A DNA stretch of 64,000 nucleotides from Ovis canadensis (lineage: Eukaryota; Chordata; Mammalia; Artiodactyla; Bovidae). Position 1 is the stretch's first letter. Each line of letters begins with the position of its first letter. The stretch covers positions 86,404,501 to 86,468,500 of the forward strand of contig NC_091245.1 in the NCBI RefSeq assembly GCF_042477335.2. Reading direction: 5' to 3'. The notes below the pieces were generated by a model that ran no database searches, was not told the DNA's origin, and saw nothing but the letters and a program-made list of their open reading frames with translations. This document shows, piece by piece, positions 11,667 to 22,983 of the stretch. Made by a program: the position numbers and the translations under genes.

Positions 11667-12584
11667 CTATAAGAAAGAAGAAACTCATTACAGAAATATA
11701 TAGCAAGTAAGCTACTATACCACGTTAACATTGGCACATTTCACTCATACTAATTATGATTTCTACCCACATCCATTGTCCTAGTTTTTCAGTCACAGCT
11801 ACAAATTTAAATACATTCGGTGATTTTTTAAATTTGTTCAATACTGAAGTCAAAACTCATTTCAAATAATTATGAGTCCTACATGTAAGTGTTTACCTAA
11901 GGTAAAAAATGAATGCCATATACCTTGAGGGAATAAAGATAGTAAGTAAGGTATATAATCTTTGCAATCAGAGACCTCACACTCCATTAAACTCAATGGG
12001 ATAAAATATGTGAAATTCCAATATGACCCACAGATTATGATTTGAGATGTAGCTTTATGAAGAGTATATGTTCAAACCTCACTAAGGTGTTCTGCTTTTT
12101 TGAACAAAAAACTAATAATTTTTAAATGCATTATCATATATATTTCTAGAAGTTTCCTATCTCAAAGGTATAGATAATATCTTATTCATCTTTGTACCAT
12201 AAATGCCTACCATAGGTATGGCATACCAAGGTCCTTAATCTATATTTGTTGAATTAATACTGTGAACTGGGCAATGCACTATGTGGTAGGGATTAAAAGA
12301 CAAGAAGATGCAGTCTCTGCCCTGAAGGAAATTACAGAGTAGTAGAGACCATTCACATAATAAAAGAGAATTTGTTAGGTGATGTGATGGGGATGTATTC
12401 AAGGTACAGAGGAGTGTGGGAGGATTCAGGAGAGTCTTCACAGAGGGAGAGGACTTGAACTGAGAACTACAAAGAATAACTGGCATTAGCTGGGCAGACC
12501 AATGGGACAGGGCATTTCAAGAATATGTGACAGTATTTGTAAGCAGGCAGAACATATATTAGTTAGAAAAAATACAGTAATAAT
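11667..12584. other. Intron 1 DNA next to exon 2
   Basis: No further exon was found. About 12,240-12,540 has the look of an old mammalian repeat (a CAGTCTCTGCCCTGAAGGA block) but is not named. Confidence 0.45.
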
Positions 12585-12665
12585 GATAATAGCTAATATT
12601 TATTGAGTACTTCCTTTTAAGCACTTTATATATACAATCTCATTTAATCATTCTAACAACCCTAA
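12585..12665 (-). repeat. MIR SINE fragment
   Basis: It contains GCTAATATTTATTGAGTAC and CAATCTCATTTAATCATTC, the core and 3' part of MIR in reverse orientation. Confidence 0.8.
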
Positions 12666-13001
12666 ATAGTTCTAATTTGTTACAGACAAAATGCAAGGGA
12701 GAAAAGTAGGAGATGAAGTAGGCAGGGGAGAGATCATGAGAACTTACATGTCACAAAATGGATTCCAAATTAATTCTATAGGTAGTATCTCCCAGTAAGT
12801 GCGATGATATACGGGGCTAACATGGAAACAATATTAACATTAAATCACAGTGAGAAAATTATTCATGTTTAATTGTCTTCCAACCCTTCCGGTTACATTA
12901 TGGAGAATATCTGTTTGGAGCCAATATGTCTCAATACTTCCCAACTTTAAAAAAATCCAAGAATAGTATCAACCCCTTTCCCCATCTTCTGCACTTTCAG
13001 T
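12666..13001. other. Intron 1 DNA, nothing recognised
   Basis: No exon or repeat was supported here. Confidence 0.5.
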
Positions 13002-13795
13002 TGTTGTTGTTCAGTTATGTCCCACTCTTTGCAATCCCATGGACTGCAGCAAGCCAGGCTCCTCTGTCCTCCACTATCTCCTGGAGTTTGCTCAAATTCA
13101 TGTCCATTGAGTCAGTGATGCTACTGGACCACCTTATCCTCTGCTGCTGCCTTCTCCTTTTGTCTTCAATCTTCCCTGGCATCAGGGTCTTTTCCAATGA
13201 GTTGGCTCTTTGCATCAGGTGGCCAAAGTATTTGAGGCTTCAGCATCAGTTCTTCCAATGAATATTCAGGATTGATTTCCTTTAGGATAGACTGGTTTAG
13301 TCTCCTTGCAGTCTAAGGGACTCTCAACAGTCTTGTCCAGCACCACAATTTGAAAACATCAATTCTTCAGTGTTCAGTCTTCTTTATGGTTCAGCTGTCA
13401 TATCTGTACATGATTACTGGAAAAACGATAGCTTTGACTATATGCACCTTTGTCAGCAAACTGATTTCTCTGCTTTTTAAAACACTGTCTACGTTTGTCA
13501 TAGCTTTCCTTCCAAGGAGCAAGTATCTTTTAATTTCATGGCTGCAGTCACCATCCACAGGGATTTTGGAGCCCAAGAAAATAAAATCTGTTACTGTTTC
13601 TACTTTTTTCCCTTCTATTTGCCATGAAGTGATGGTACCGGGTGCCATGAGCTTATCTTTTTCAATGTAAAGTTTCAAGCCGGCTTTTTCACTCTCCTCT
13701 TTCACTTTCATCACGAAGGTTTTTAGTTCCTCTTCACTTTCTGCCATTAGAGTGGCATCATCTGCATATCTGAGGTTGTTGATATTTTTCAACTT
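13002..13795 (-). mobile_element. BovB LINE, 3' part
   Basis: The reverse complement encodes LRYADDATLMAESEEELKTF (the RT YADD motif) and runs to the BovB tail, with frameshifts. It has the TTCTTGGGC (FIFLG) form. Its 5' end abuts the Tigger relic. Confidence 0.9.
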
Positions 13796-13796
13796 T

Positions 13797-14392
13797 GTTA
13801 CCCATGGTCAACCATAGTCTGAAAATATTAAGTGAAAAATTCCAGAAATAGTAAGGTTTAGATTAAGCACCGTTCTGAGGAGTGTGATGAAATCTCACTC
13901 CATCAGGTTCCATCCTGCCCAGAATGTGAATTATCCTTTTGCCCAGATATCCCACTCATTCACTTACTAGCCATCAAGCTAGATTATCACGTTGCCTTTC
14001 ATTGTATCACAGTTCTCGTGTTCAAATAACACTTATTTTACTTAGTAATGGCCCCAAAACACAAGAGTGGTAATGCTGAAAATTTGGATATGTCCAAGAG
14101 AAGCCATAAAATGTTTCCTTTAAGTAAAAAGGGGAAAGTTCTTGACTAATAAGGAAAGAAAAAAAAATCGTATACTGAGGTTGCCAAGATCTACGGTATG
14201 AATGAATTTTCTATCAGTAAAATTGTGAAGAAGGGAAAAGAAATTCACACCAGTTTTGCTGTCACACCTCAAACCACAAAAGTTATGGCCATAGTATGTG
14301 GTAAGTGCTTAGTTAAGACAGAAAAAGCATTAAATTGTACAGTACAATATTCTGAGAGAAAGACCATATTTATAACTTTATTTGAAATTATT
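13797..14392 (+). mobile_element. Tigger (pogo-type) DNA transposon relic, left part
   Basis: The terminal region leads into the start of the transposase. The short open stretch at 14198-14395 (MNEFSISKIVKKGKEIHTSF) matches the Tigger DNA-binding domain, which carries N-E-S-SIRKIVKKEKEIRASF in known copies. Stops break it elsewhere. An L1 inserted at its right end separates it from 15782-15842. Confidence 0.8.
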
Positions 14393-14761
14393 TAACTATA
14401 CTCGATTTACAATATTGTGCTAGTTCCACGTATGTAGCTTTAGATACTTTTCCATTACAGGTATTACAGGATATTAAATACAGATACTGTGCTAAATAAA
14501 TAAATAAATCCTGTTTATCTGTTTTATATATAATGGTATGTAACTATTAATCCCATACTCCTAATCTATCCACCCCACCTCCGCAAATTTTCCCCTTTGG
14601 TAGCCATAAGTTTGTTTTCTGTCTGTGAGTCTGCTTCTGTTTTCCAAATAAGTTCACCTGTATTATTATTTTTAGATTCCACATATAAGTGATACCACAT
14701 AATATTTGTTTTTTCTCTGCCTTATTTCACTTAGTATAATAATCTCTAGGTCCATCTGTGC

Positions 14762-14978
14762 TGCGCTCAGTTGCTCAGTTGTGTCCGATTCTTTAGTGAC
14801 CTCGTGGACGTAGCCCGCCAGGCTCCTCTGTCCGTGGGATTTCCCAGGCAAGAATACTGGAGTGGGTTGCTATTTCCTCCTCCAGGGGATCTTTCCAACC
14901 CAGGGATCAAATCCGCATCTTCTGCTTTTCCTGCACTGCAGGCGGATTCTTTACCATTGAGCCACTGGGGAAGCCCAT
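14762..14978 (-). mobile_element. Bov-tA SINE inside an L1
   Basis: This is a full-length reverse Bov-tA. GGTCCATCTGTG to its left (ending at 14761) and GGTCCATCTATG to its right (from 14979) form the target-site duplication with one change. Confidence 0.9.
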
Positions 14979-15231
14979 GGTCCATCTATGTTGTTGCAAA
15001 TGGCACATTTCATTCATTTTATGTTTGGGCAATACTCCATTATATATGTACCATATCCTCTTTATCCATTCATCTGTTGATTGACACTAAGTTTACTTCC
15101 ATGTTCTAGCTTTTGTAAATAGTACATCCAAAAACACTGAGGTGCATATGTCTTTTCAAATGAGAGTTTTCATCTTCCCCAGATATATGCCCTGGAGTGG
15201 GGCTGCTGGATCATATCATAACTCTATTATT

Positions 15232-15400
15232 AGTTTTTATTTTTTCTTTTTTTTCTTTTTTAAATTTTAAAATCTTTAATTCTTACATGCGTTCCCAAAC
15301 ATGACCCCCCCTCCCACCTCCCTCCCCACAACATCTCTCTGGGTCATCCCCATGCACCAGCCCCAAACATGTTGCACCCTACGTCAGACATGGAAACTTT
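15232..15400 (-). mobile_element. Young ruminant L1 3' end inside the old L1
   Basis: A T-rich start is followed by the reverse complement of the ruminant L1 3' UTR (GGGGATGACCCAGAGAGATG in sense), the same end seen in the young copy at 50855-52243. It is strongly 5'-truncated. Confidence 0.8.
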
Positions 15401-15561
15401 GTACTATTTTATATAGTGGTCTACCAATTTAACAGTGTAGGATGGTTCCCTTTTCTCCACACTCTTTCCAGTATTTATTATTTATAGACTTTTCGATGAT
15501 GGTCATTCTGACGGTATGAGGTGATAGCTTATTGTAGCTTTCATTTGCATCTCTCTTAGCA

Positions 15562-15773
15562 GGGCTTCCCTGGTGGCTCAGATGGTAAAGAATCCACCTG
15601 CAATGCAGGAGACCTGGGTTCCATCCCTGGGTTGGGAAGCTCCCCTGGAGGAGGGCATGGCAACCTACTCCAGGATTCTTGCCTGGAGAATCCCCATGGA
15701 CAGAGGAACCTGGCAGGCTACAGTCTGTGGGGTCACAAAAAGTTGAACATGACTGAGCGACTAAGCACAATAA
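15562..15773 (+). mobile_element. Bov-tA SINE
   Basis: This is a full-length copy starting GGGCTTCCCTGGTGGCTCAG. A short TTAGCA duplication flanks it at 15556-15561 and 15774-15779. Confidence 0.92.
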
Positions 15774-15781
15774 TTAGCAAT

Positions 15782-15842
15782 CACATTCTCATAACTTTTA
15801 TTATAGTATATTGTTATAATTGTTCTATATTTTATTATTGAA
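15782..15842 (+). mobile_element. Tigger relic, right part
   Basis: The segment with ATAGTATATTGTTATAATTG continues the Tigger sequence cut by the antisense L1. Confidence 0.6.
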
Positions 15843-16212
15843 AAAGTTAAAGTGCTGTATGATTCTGGTGCATATTTTATGTTCATTTTAGACCAGGGAA
15901 ATGATATTAGACAAAAAGCAAATTTGAACAATTTTCTTATTAAGAGTTCAAAATGAGTCATAAGGCAGCAGAGACAACTTGCAACATCAACAATGCATTT
16001 GGCCCAGGAACTGCTAATGAACATACATGCAGTGGTAGCTCAAGAAGTTTTGCAAAGGAAATGAGAGCCTTAAAGATGAGGAACACAGTGGCTTGCCATC
16101 GGAAGTTGACAGTGACCAACTGAGAGGATCATTGAAGCTGATCTTCTTACAACTACATGAGAAGTTACTGAAGAACTCAATGTCAACCATTTGTTGGTCG
16201 TTCAGCATTATA
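15843..16212 (+). pseudogene. Mariner transposase relic (Hsmar-type), N-terminal part
   Basis: The reading frame from the ATG at 15901 follows the N-terminal helix-turn-helix region of a mariner transposase. It shows MILDKKQI, then KAAETTCNINNAFGPGTANE, in separate frames, and decayed SEVD and REVTEEL-like stretches further on. Stops and at least one frameshift break it, and the catalytic DDD region is absent because the match ends near 16212. It adjoins a Tigger piece, but no terminal inverted repeats were identified. It is not functional. Confidence 0.82.
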
Positions 16213-16624
16213 CAAAACTGTATAATCCAGCACAGCTTTCCTCATCAGAGAAGGATATAATATAGGGACCAAAGCCCCAGCTTGGAGTGCTCTCTGTGTT
16301 GTACCTCCCTCCTGATGTCTAGCATGTCTATCATAGCATCCTGGTCCCCACACATTCCTCAGAGATACAACCAACAACAAGGTACACACCTACATGAAAT
16401 TGCTCAAGGTTACAAACTTCCTCCATCTTGACAAAGCCCTTAGTTAAAATCAGTCTTCACCTTATAAGACCTCTTAGCACACCTCTCGGTCCTACGTAAT
16501 AACTCCCTCTTGAGATATTTAACTCACATTGGCTCCCAAGAGATCACACACTCCTGATTTCCTTTCACTTTATTAAGTGCTGCTTTTCAGAGTTGTACAT
16601 TGGCTCTTCCTGATCTCAGAATGT
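16213..16624. other. Unassigned segment with an LTR-like block
   Basis: No gene is seen here. About 60 bp near 16483-16545 recurs at 17470-17537 in the same orientation (shared word GATATTT between TAATAACTCCCTC and CTCACATTGGCTCCCA). See the finding on this pair. Confidence 0.4.
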
Positions 16625-17060
16625 TGCAGTGATCCAGTGCTCAGTCCTCAGACCTCTTCTCTATATACACCTAGGGGATCTCATCCAATATCAAAGCTTT
16701 GCATATATAATGCTGATGATATACAACTCTAACCCTGACATCTCCAACCCTGACATCTCCTCAGAGATTCAGGCTCAAATACAAAACTACTATTTGATAT
16801 ATCCACTTGGATGTTTAAAAGAAACCTCCAATGTCCACACTAAGAATTCTTTATTAACCACTTATCCTACCTCACTACTCTCCAATTCTGCCTGATTCTA
16901 GCAAACAGCACCATTATCCATTCATTTTTTCAAACTGAAAATACTGGACTCATTCTTGACTTCCTCTTATACCTCACAGTACAAATCCAATTAACCAATG
17001 AATCCTATCAGCATTACTTTCAAAATTTATCACTGTAGTAAATTCTATAGTGCACTGCCC
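16625..17060 (+). repeat. L2 LINE fragment
   Basis: The sequence follows L2 ORF2 and nearby 3' sequence: CTCAGTCCTCAGACCTCTTC, GATCTCATCCAATATCAAAG, and TATCCACTTGGATGTTTAAA. It has a small internal duplication of AACCCTGACATCTCC. Confidence 0.85.
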
Positions 17061-17284
17061 ACCAGTCCCCCTCATGACTGAGAGTAGCTGTCAGTATTAA
17101 CTGACAGCTCTCAGTTGAGTCCCTCCCTTTATGTCACCCTGGGCTGAAAAGATTCACCTTGCCTAAAGTCATTCCCTAGGAGCAACCCATGTTGAATAAA
17201 TGGGGGAAGGGGTGAAGGAGGCAGGGGACAGGTAACAAAAGGCCTGGTCTTCCTGCCTCAAGATGGGACAACTCTTTTCTTTAA
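17061..17284. other. Unassigned intron 1 DNA
   Basis: No exon or family was recognised. A short inverted arrangement, GAGAGTAGCTGTCAGT and ACTGACAGCTCTC, lies near 17080-17112. Confidence 0.4.
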
Positions 17285-17463
17285 TATTTATTTGTTGCTT
17301 TATTTGGCTGCAGGAGATCTTTGATCTTTCAGACTCTCTAGCTGCAGTGCGCAGGCTTAGTTGCTCCGCAGCATGTAGGATCTTAGTTCCCTGACAGGGA
17401 TCAAACCCACAGTCCCCATACTGCATGGTGGATTCATAACCACTGGGCAACCAGGGAAGTCCC
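17285..17463 (-). mobile_element. CHR SINE
   Basis: The reverse complement starts GGGACTTCCCTGGTTGCCCA and carries the CHR-type body (AGTTGCTCCGCAGCATG in plus sense). It is 3'-shortened. Confidence 0.82.
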
Positions 17464-17469
17464 AAGATA

Positions 17470-17929
17470 TGACACTTCTTAAGGGCCTATGTAATAACTC
17501 CCTCCTTGAGATATTTGACTCACATTGGCTCCCAGGGAACTCTTAAGATCCAGAGCTCCTCTTGAATTGTCTGAAGCCTCTGTTGTAATTCTATCACAGT
17601 TCAACTTCTCCCTCTGTCCAGTCCTGCTTATGCCAGGTACTGTCAGGTACCTGCTCTCAGGTACTGTCCCTAGGAGCACTTCCCAGTAAACTTCTCAAGA
17701 ATGAATCTGAGTAGTAGAGGCAGTTCTCATGGAATACAACCTATGGCAGCTGGTACCACAAATGGTCTTAGGAAGCTTACTGTGCATGAAACACCATCAC
17801 TGGTGGTAGATGATTAACTGGGATGGGAAGAGAATGCACTGGTTAATTATAAAAACTATATAACTGGATGGATGTTGATGGAAGCATGACTGCACTAGAG
17901 AAAAACAATGAAAGGCTGAGAATAATACA
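17470..17929 (+). repeat. Possible ERVL-type LTR end and start of internal region
   Basis: After an LTR-like block there is TGGCAGCTGGTACCACAAA, resembling the primer-binding edge of ERVL-class elements, then CATCACTGGTGGTAGATGAT and CTAGAGAAAAACAATGAAAG as in ERVL leader sequence. An L1 follows at once, and ERVL pol sequence appears beyond it at 22385. The assignment is an inference. Confidence 0.45.
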
Positions 17930-18515
17930 GCACCAAAAATGGGGTATATACATACCATGGAATATTAATCAGCCTTAAAAAGGAAAGATTCTAACATATG
18001 CTACAACATGGAGGGAAGTGAAGTGAAGTGAAAGTCGCTCAGTTGTGTCTGACTAACCCCACAGACTATACAGTGAATGGAATTCTGTAGGCCAGAATAC
18101 TGGAGTGGGTAGCTGTTCCCTTCTCCAGGGGATGTTCCCAACCCAGGAATCAAATCCAGGTCTCCCACTTTGCAGGCAGATTCTTTACCAGCTGAGCCAC
18201 CAGGGAAGATACATGGATGGATGGTGAGAATATTATGCTAAGTGAAGTCAGCCAGTCACAAAAAGACAAACACTGTATGATTCCACTTCCGTGAGAGACA
18301 CAGAGTCATCAGAATCATAGAGACAAAAAATAGAATGGTGACTGTCAAGGCCAGGAAGAAGGAGGGAATGAGGAGTTACTGTTTAATGGGTATAGAATTT
18401 CCATTTTAAAGATGAAAGAGTTCCTGAAATGGACAGTGGTGATAATTGCACAAATGAATATTATTATTAAATGCATTTAATATAATTAAATATTAAGTGC
18501 ATTTAATATAAATTA
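17930..18515 (+). mobile_element. Old L1 3' part, left half
   Basis: It holds the L1 ORF2 end (CATACCATGGAATATTAATC) and 3' UTR. A Bov-tA at 18015-18210 interrupts it. Its last about 90 bp reappear at 22283-22375, after two BovB copies. Confidence 0.75.
18015..18210 (-). mobile_element. Bov-tA SINE inside the L1
   Basis: This is a diverged reverse Bov-tA. ACATGGAGG on the left and ACATGGATGG on the right are likely the duplication. Confidence 0.85.
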
Positions 18516-18519
18516 AATA

Positions 18520-19984
18520 CAAACATGAACAAAGCTAGTGGAAGTGATGGGATTCCAGTTGAGCTATTTCAAATCCTAAAAGATGATGCTGTGAAAGTGC
18601 TACACTCAATATGTCAGCAATTTGGAAAACTCGGCAGTGGCCACAGGACTGAAAAAGGTCAGTTTTCATTCCAATCCCAAAGAAAGGCAATGACAAAATA
18701 TGCTCAAACTACCATATAATTGTACTCATCTCACACACTAGTAAAGTAATACTCAAAATTCTCCAAACCAGGCTTCAGCAATACGTGAACCGTGAACTTC
18801 CAGATGTTCAAGCTAGTTTTAGAAAAGACAGAGGAACCAGAAATCAATCACCAACAACCACTGGATCATCAAAAAAGCAAGAGAGTTCCAGAAAAACATC
18901 TATTTCTGCCTTATTGACTATGCCAAAGTCTTTGTGTGGATCACAATAAGCTGTGGAAAATTCTGAAAGAGATGGGAATACCAGACCACCTGACCTGCCT
19001 CTGGAGAAATCTGTATGCAGGTCAGGAAGCAACAGTTAGAACTGGACATGGAACAACAGACTGGTTCCAAATAGGAAAAGGAGTACGTCAAGGCTGTATA
19101 TTGTCACCCTGCTTATTTAACTTATATGCAGAGTACATCATGAGAAACGCTGGGCTGGAGGAAGCACAGGCTAGAATCAAGATTGCCAGGAGAAATATCA
19201 ATCACCACAGATATGCAGATGACACCACCCTTATGGCAGAAAGTGAAGAAGAACTAAAGAGTCTCTTGATGAAAGCTAAAGAGGAGAGTGAAAAAGTTGG
19301 CTTAAAGCTCAACATTCAGAAAACGAAGATCATGGCATCTCGTCCCATCGCTTCATGGCAAATAGATGGGGAAACAGTGGAATCAGTGTCTGACTTTATT
19401 TTGGGGGGCTCCAAAATCACTGCAGATGGTGACTGCAGCCATGAAATTAAAAGACACTTCCTCCTTGGAAGAAAATTATGGCCAACCTAGAGAGTATATA
19501 AAAAAGCAGAGACATTACTTTGTCAACAAAGGTCCATCTAGTCAAGGCAATGGTTTTTCCAGTAGTCATGTATGGATGTGAGAATTGGACTATAGAGAAA
19601 GCTGAGGGCCAAAGAATGGATGCTTTTGAACTGCGGTGGTGGAGAAGAATCTTGAGAGTCCCTTGGACTACAAGGAGATCCAACCAGTCCATCCTAAAGG
19701 AGATCAGTCCTGGGTGTTCATTGGAAGGACTGATGTTGAAGCTGAAACACCAATATTTGGCCACCTGATATGAAGAGTTGAATTTGAAAAAACCCTGATG
19801 CTGGGAAAGATTGAGGGCAGGAGAAGGGGATGACAGAGGATGAGATGGTTGGATGGCATCACCGACTCAATGGACATGAGTTTGGGTAAATTCCAGCAGT
19901 TGGTGGTGGACAGAGAGGCCTGGTGTGCACAGTTCATGGGGTCGCAAAGAGTCAGACATGACTGAGTGATTGAACTGAACTGAA
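18520..19984 (+). mobile_element. BovB LINE, RT domain to 3' end
   Basis: The BovB protein is readable in pieces: NKASGSDGIPVELFQILKDD, then QGCILSPCLFNLYAEYIMRN, then RYADDTTLMAESEEELKSLL (RT motifs B and C, with YADD), then [19 protein letters not shown]. The longest open piece is 184 residues (18936-19490). Stops and frameshifts make it inactive. It has the G-run form (FILGGSK). Confidence 0.93.
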
Positions 19985-20009
19985 TATAAAAATGTATTTT
20001 ATACCCATT

Positions 20010-20290
20010 TGAATGCAGAGTTCCAAAGAACAGCAAAGAGAGATAAGAAAGCCTTCCTCAGTGATCAATGCACAAAGCAAACTAATAGAGGAAAACAATG
20101 GAATGGGAAAGACTAGAGATCTCTTCAAGAAAATTATAGATACCAAGGGAACATTTCATACAAAGATGGGCACAATAAAGGACAGAAATGGTATGGACCT
20201 AACAGAAGCAGAAGATATTAAGAAAAGGTAGCAAGAATACACAGAAGTATACAAAAAAGATCTTCATGACCAAGAAAACCACGATGGTAT
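20010..20290 (+). mobile_element. Second BovB LINE, left part
   Basis: It encodes SKEQQREIRKPSSVINAQSK and DLTEAEDIKKR, a BovB segment upstream of RT. It is cut by an LTR insertion and continues at 20744. Confidence 0.88.
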
Positions 20291-20743
20291 TGAAGAGGAA
20301 AAGTAATTTTACATAACCTCCTGCTCATTCTGCCTTTGTAACTCAGCTTGCTCCTTACAAAGTCTGGATCACGTAGGTCATGTAGTCTCAGAAAGTGGGG
20401 ACTTCAAATACTAGGAACTGGAGCTTATCTCACTCACCCTTGTCCTGCTCTTTGAAATTCCCAGCCTCTGCAAACCTGCTTAAATATTTCCTGTCCGTGT
20501 AAAGGTCAGGCATCCCCTTCCCGTCTTGACTACTCTTCCTGCACTCATGAAATCCCTTAGTTTAAACCAGCCTATTAGCAGCTAGTGTTGCCAACTATAG
20601 TCTGTCTATAAAAACTCTGTAACCTCTTTGTTTGGGGCTCAAAGCTTGGAGTGTTAACTCCCCTGGGCCCGCAGGCATAAAAACCTGAGTTCTCCAACTC
20701 TCTGAGTGTTTTGCTTGGTTTCTCATTACTGGTCTCTGCAACA
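20291..20743 (+). mobile_element. Solo LTR of an endogenous retrovirus (class I-like) inside BovB
   Basis: The 453-bp element begins TGAAGAGG and ends TCTGCAACA, so it has TG and CA ends. A TATA-like CTATAAAAACTC lies near 20605. BovB sequence stops at GATGGT and resumes at GTGTGATCACTC, giving a 4-bp target duplication (GTAT at 20287-20290 and GTGT at 20744-20747, one transition). A 4-bp duplication suits gammaretrovirus-like (ERV1) LTRs. No internal viral genes remain. I do not name the family. Confidence 0.78.
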
Positions 20744-22282
20744 GTGTGATCACTCACCTAGAGCCAGACATCCTGGAATGCAAAGTTAAGTGGGCCTTAG
20801 AACGGATCACTACAAACAAAGTTAGTGAACGTGATGGAATTCCACTTGAGCTATTTCAAATCTTAAAAGATGATGCTGTGAAAGTGCAGCACTCAATATG
20901 CCAGCAAATTTAGAAACTCAGCAGTGGCCACAGGACTGTAAAAGTCGATTTTCATTCCAATCCCAAAGAAAGGAAATACCAAAGAATTTTCAAACTACTG
21001 CACAATTGCACTCATCTCACATGCTAACAAAGAAATGCTCAAAATCCTCCAAACCAGGCTTGAACAGTACGTGAATTGCAAGCTTCCAGATGTTCAAGCT
21101 GGATTTAGAAAAGGCAGAGGAACCAGAGATCAAATTGCCAACATCCGTTGGATCATAGAAAAAGCAAGAGAGTTCCTGAAAAACATCTACTTCTGCTTCA
21201 TTGACTATGCCAAAGCCTTTGACTGTGTGGATCACAACAAAATGTGGAAAATTCTTAAAGAGATGGGAATATCAGACCACCTTACCTGCCTCCTGAAAAC
21301 TCTGTATGCAGGTCAAGAAGCAACAGTTAGAACTGAACATAGTAAAACAGACTGGTTCCAAATCCGGAAAGGAGTACGTCAAGGCTGCATATTGTCACCC
21401 TGTTTATTTAACATATGCAAAGTACATCATGTGAAATGTCAGGCTGGATGAAACACAAGCTAGAATCAAGACTGTTGGGAGAAATATCAATAACCTCAGA
21501 TATGCAGATGACACCACCCTATTGCAGAAAGTGAAGAAGAACTGAAGAGCCTCTTAATGAAAGTGAAAGATGAGAGTGAAAATGTTGGCTTAAAAGTTAA
21601 CAGTCAGAAAACTGAGATCATGGCATCTGGTCCCATCACTTCATGGCAAATAGATAGGGAAACAATGGAAACAGTGAGAGACTTTATTTTGGTAGGGGGT
21701 GGGGCTCCAAAATCACTGCAGATGGTGACTGCAGCCATGAAATTAGAAGACGCTTGCTCCTTGGAAGAAAAGCTATGACCAACCTAGACAGCATATTTAA
21801 AAGAAGAGACGTTACTTTGCCAACAAAGGTCCGTCTAGTCAAAGCTATGGTTTTTCCAGTAGTCATGTATGGATGTGAGAATTAGACTATAAAGAAAGCT
21901 GCACACCGAAGAATTGATGCTTTGAATGGTAGTGTTGGAGAAGACTCTTGAGAGTCCCTTGGACTGCAAGGAGATCCAACCAGTCCATCCTAAAGGAAAT
22001 CAGTCCTGAATATTCATTGGAAGGACTGATGCTGAAGCAGAAACTCCAATACTTTGGCCACCTGATGCAAAGAACTGACTCATCAGAAAAGACGCTGATG
22101 CTGGGAAAGATTGAGAGTAGGAGGAGAAAGACAACAAAGGATGAGATGGTTGGATGGCATCACCAACTCGATGGACATGAGTTTGAGTAAGCTCCAGGAG
22201 TTGGTGATGGACCAGGAAGTCTGGCATGCTGCAGTCTATGGGGTCACAAAGAGTCAGACACAACTGAGTGAACTGAACTGAT
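20744..22282 (+). mobile_element. Second BovB LINE, right part
   Basis: It continues the BovB protein (HLEPDILE region, DVQAGFRKGRGTRDQIANIR, QGCILSPCLFN, EISPEYSLEGLMLKQKLQYF) to the GAACTGAACTGA tail. The longest open piece is 138 residues (21035-21451). Several frameshifts are present, and the G-run is expanded near 21690. Confidence 0.93.
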
Positions 22283-22375
22283 TTAATACCACTGAACTGT
22301 ACACTTAAAAGTGGTTTAAGATGCTAAATTTTATAATACATGAATTTTTATCACAATTTTAAAAGTCAGAAAAAA
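22283..22375 (+). mobile_element. Old L1 3' end, right half
   Basis: TAATACCACTGAACTGTACA and the following T/A-rich end are the last part of the L1 begun at 17930. Confidence 0.75.
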
Positions 22376-22847
22376 ACCAATATCACTTCCCAACAGCAGA
22401 GATTAGTACTATCCCTAAAGACTTACTAAGAAATTCAGGGATGGTGGTCCCCACCACTTAATTCACTAGTATAAGCCCTACAAAAGCTAGGTGAGGAGAA
22501 GGATGACAGTGGACGACTTCAAACTCAACCAAGTAGCAGACAAGTCAACTGCAGCTCTAGATCCAGATGTGGTATTTACTAGAGCAGATTAACACAGCCT
22601 CAAGGACATAGCATATGGCCATTGATCTGATGAATGTACTGTTTTCCATTTACCAAGAAAGATAACCAGTTGACATTCACGTGGGAAGGGCAATAAATAC
22701 ATTTAAATCTCCCGCCTTCTGTCATAAAGGGATCTGGTCCAACTACACATTCATAGAACATCATGCTGGTCCTCTATATTGATGAAAACATGTTAAATGG
22801 ACTTGGTAAACAAGAAGTAGCAATATGTTGGAAGCCTTGGTAAGATA

Positions 22848-22983
22848 TCAGAGAAGGCAACGGCAACCCACTCCAGTACTCTTGCCTGGAAAATCCCAAG
22901 GACAGCAGAGCCTGGTGGGCTGCCGTCTATGGGGTCACACAGAATCGGACAAAACTGAAGCAACTTAGCAGCAGCAGCAGCAG
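22848..22983 (+). mobile_element. Bov-A-type SINE with target-site duplication
   Basis: Body and (CAG)n tail are present, without a tRNA head. A perfect 11-bp duplication TTGGTAAGATA flanks it at 22837-22847 and 22984-22994. Confidence 0.92.

Larger units (their letters stand above)
14393..15561 (-). mobile_element. L1 LINE 3' end, antisense, inserted in the Tigger
   Basis: The reverse complement is an L1 ORF2 C-terminus and 3' UTR (TTCCACATATAAGTGATACC region). Younger insertions at 14762-14978 and about 15232-15400 split it. Similar words on either side (ATTTATAACTTTA at about 14370 and CTCATAACTTTTA at about 15788) look like its aged target-site duplication. Confidence 0.75.

Noticed and set aside
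14198..14395. 65-residue open frame as a small DNA-binding gene
   Set aside because: It matches the Tigger transposase DNA-binding region and is part of a broken transposon.
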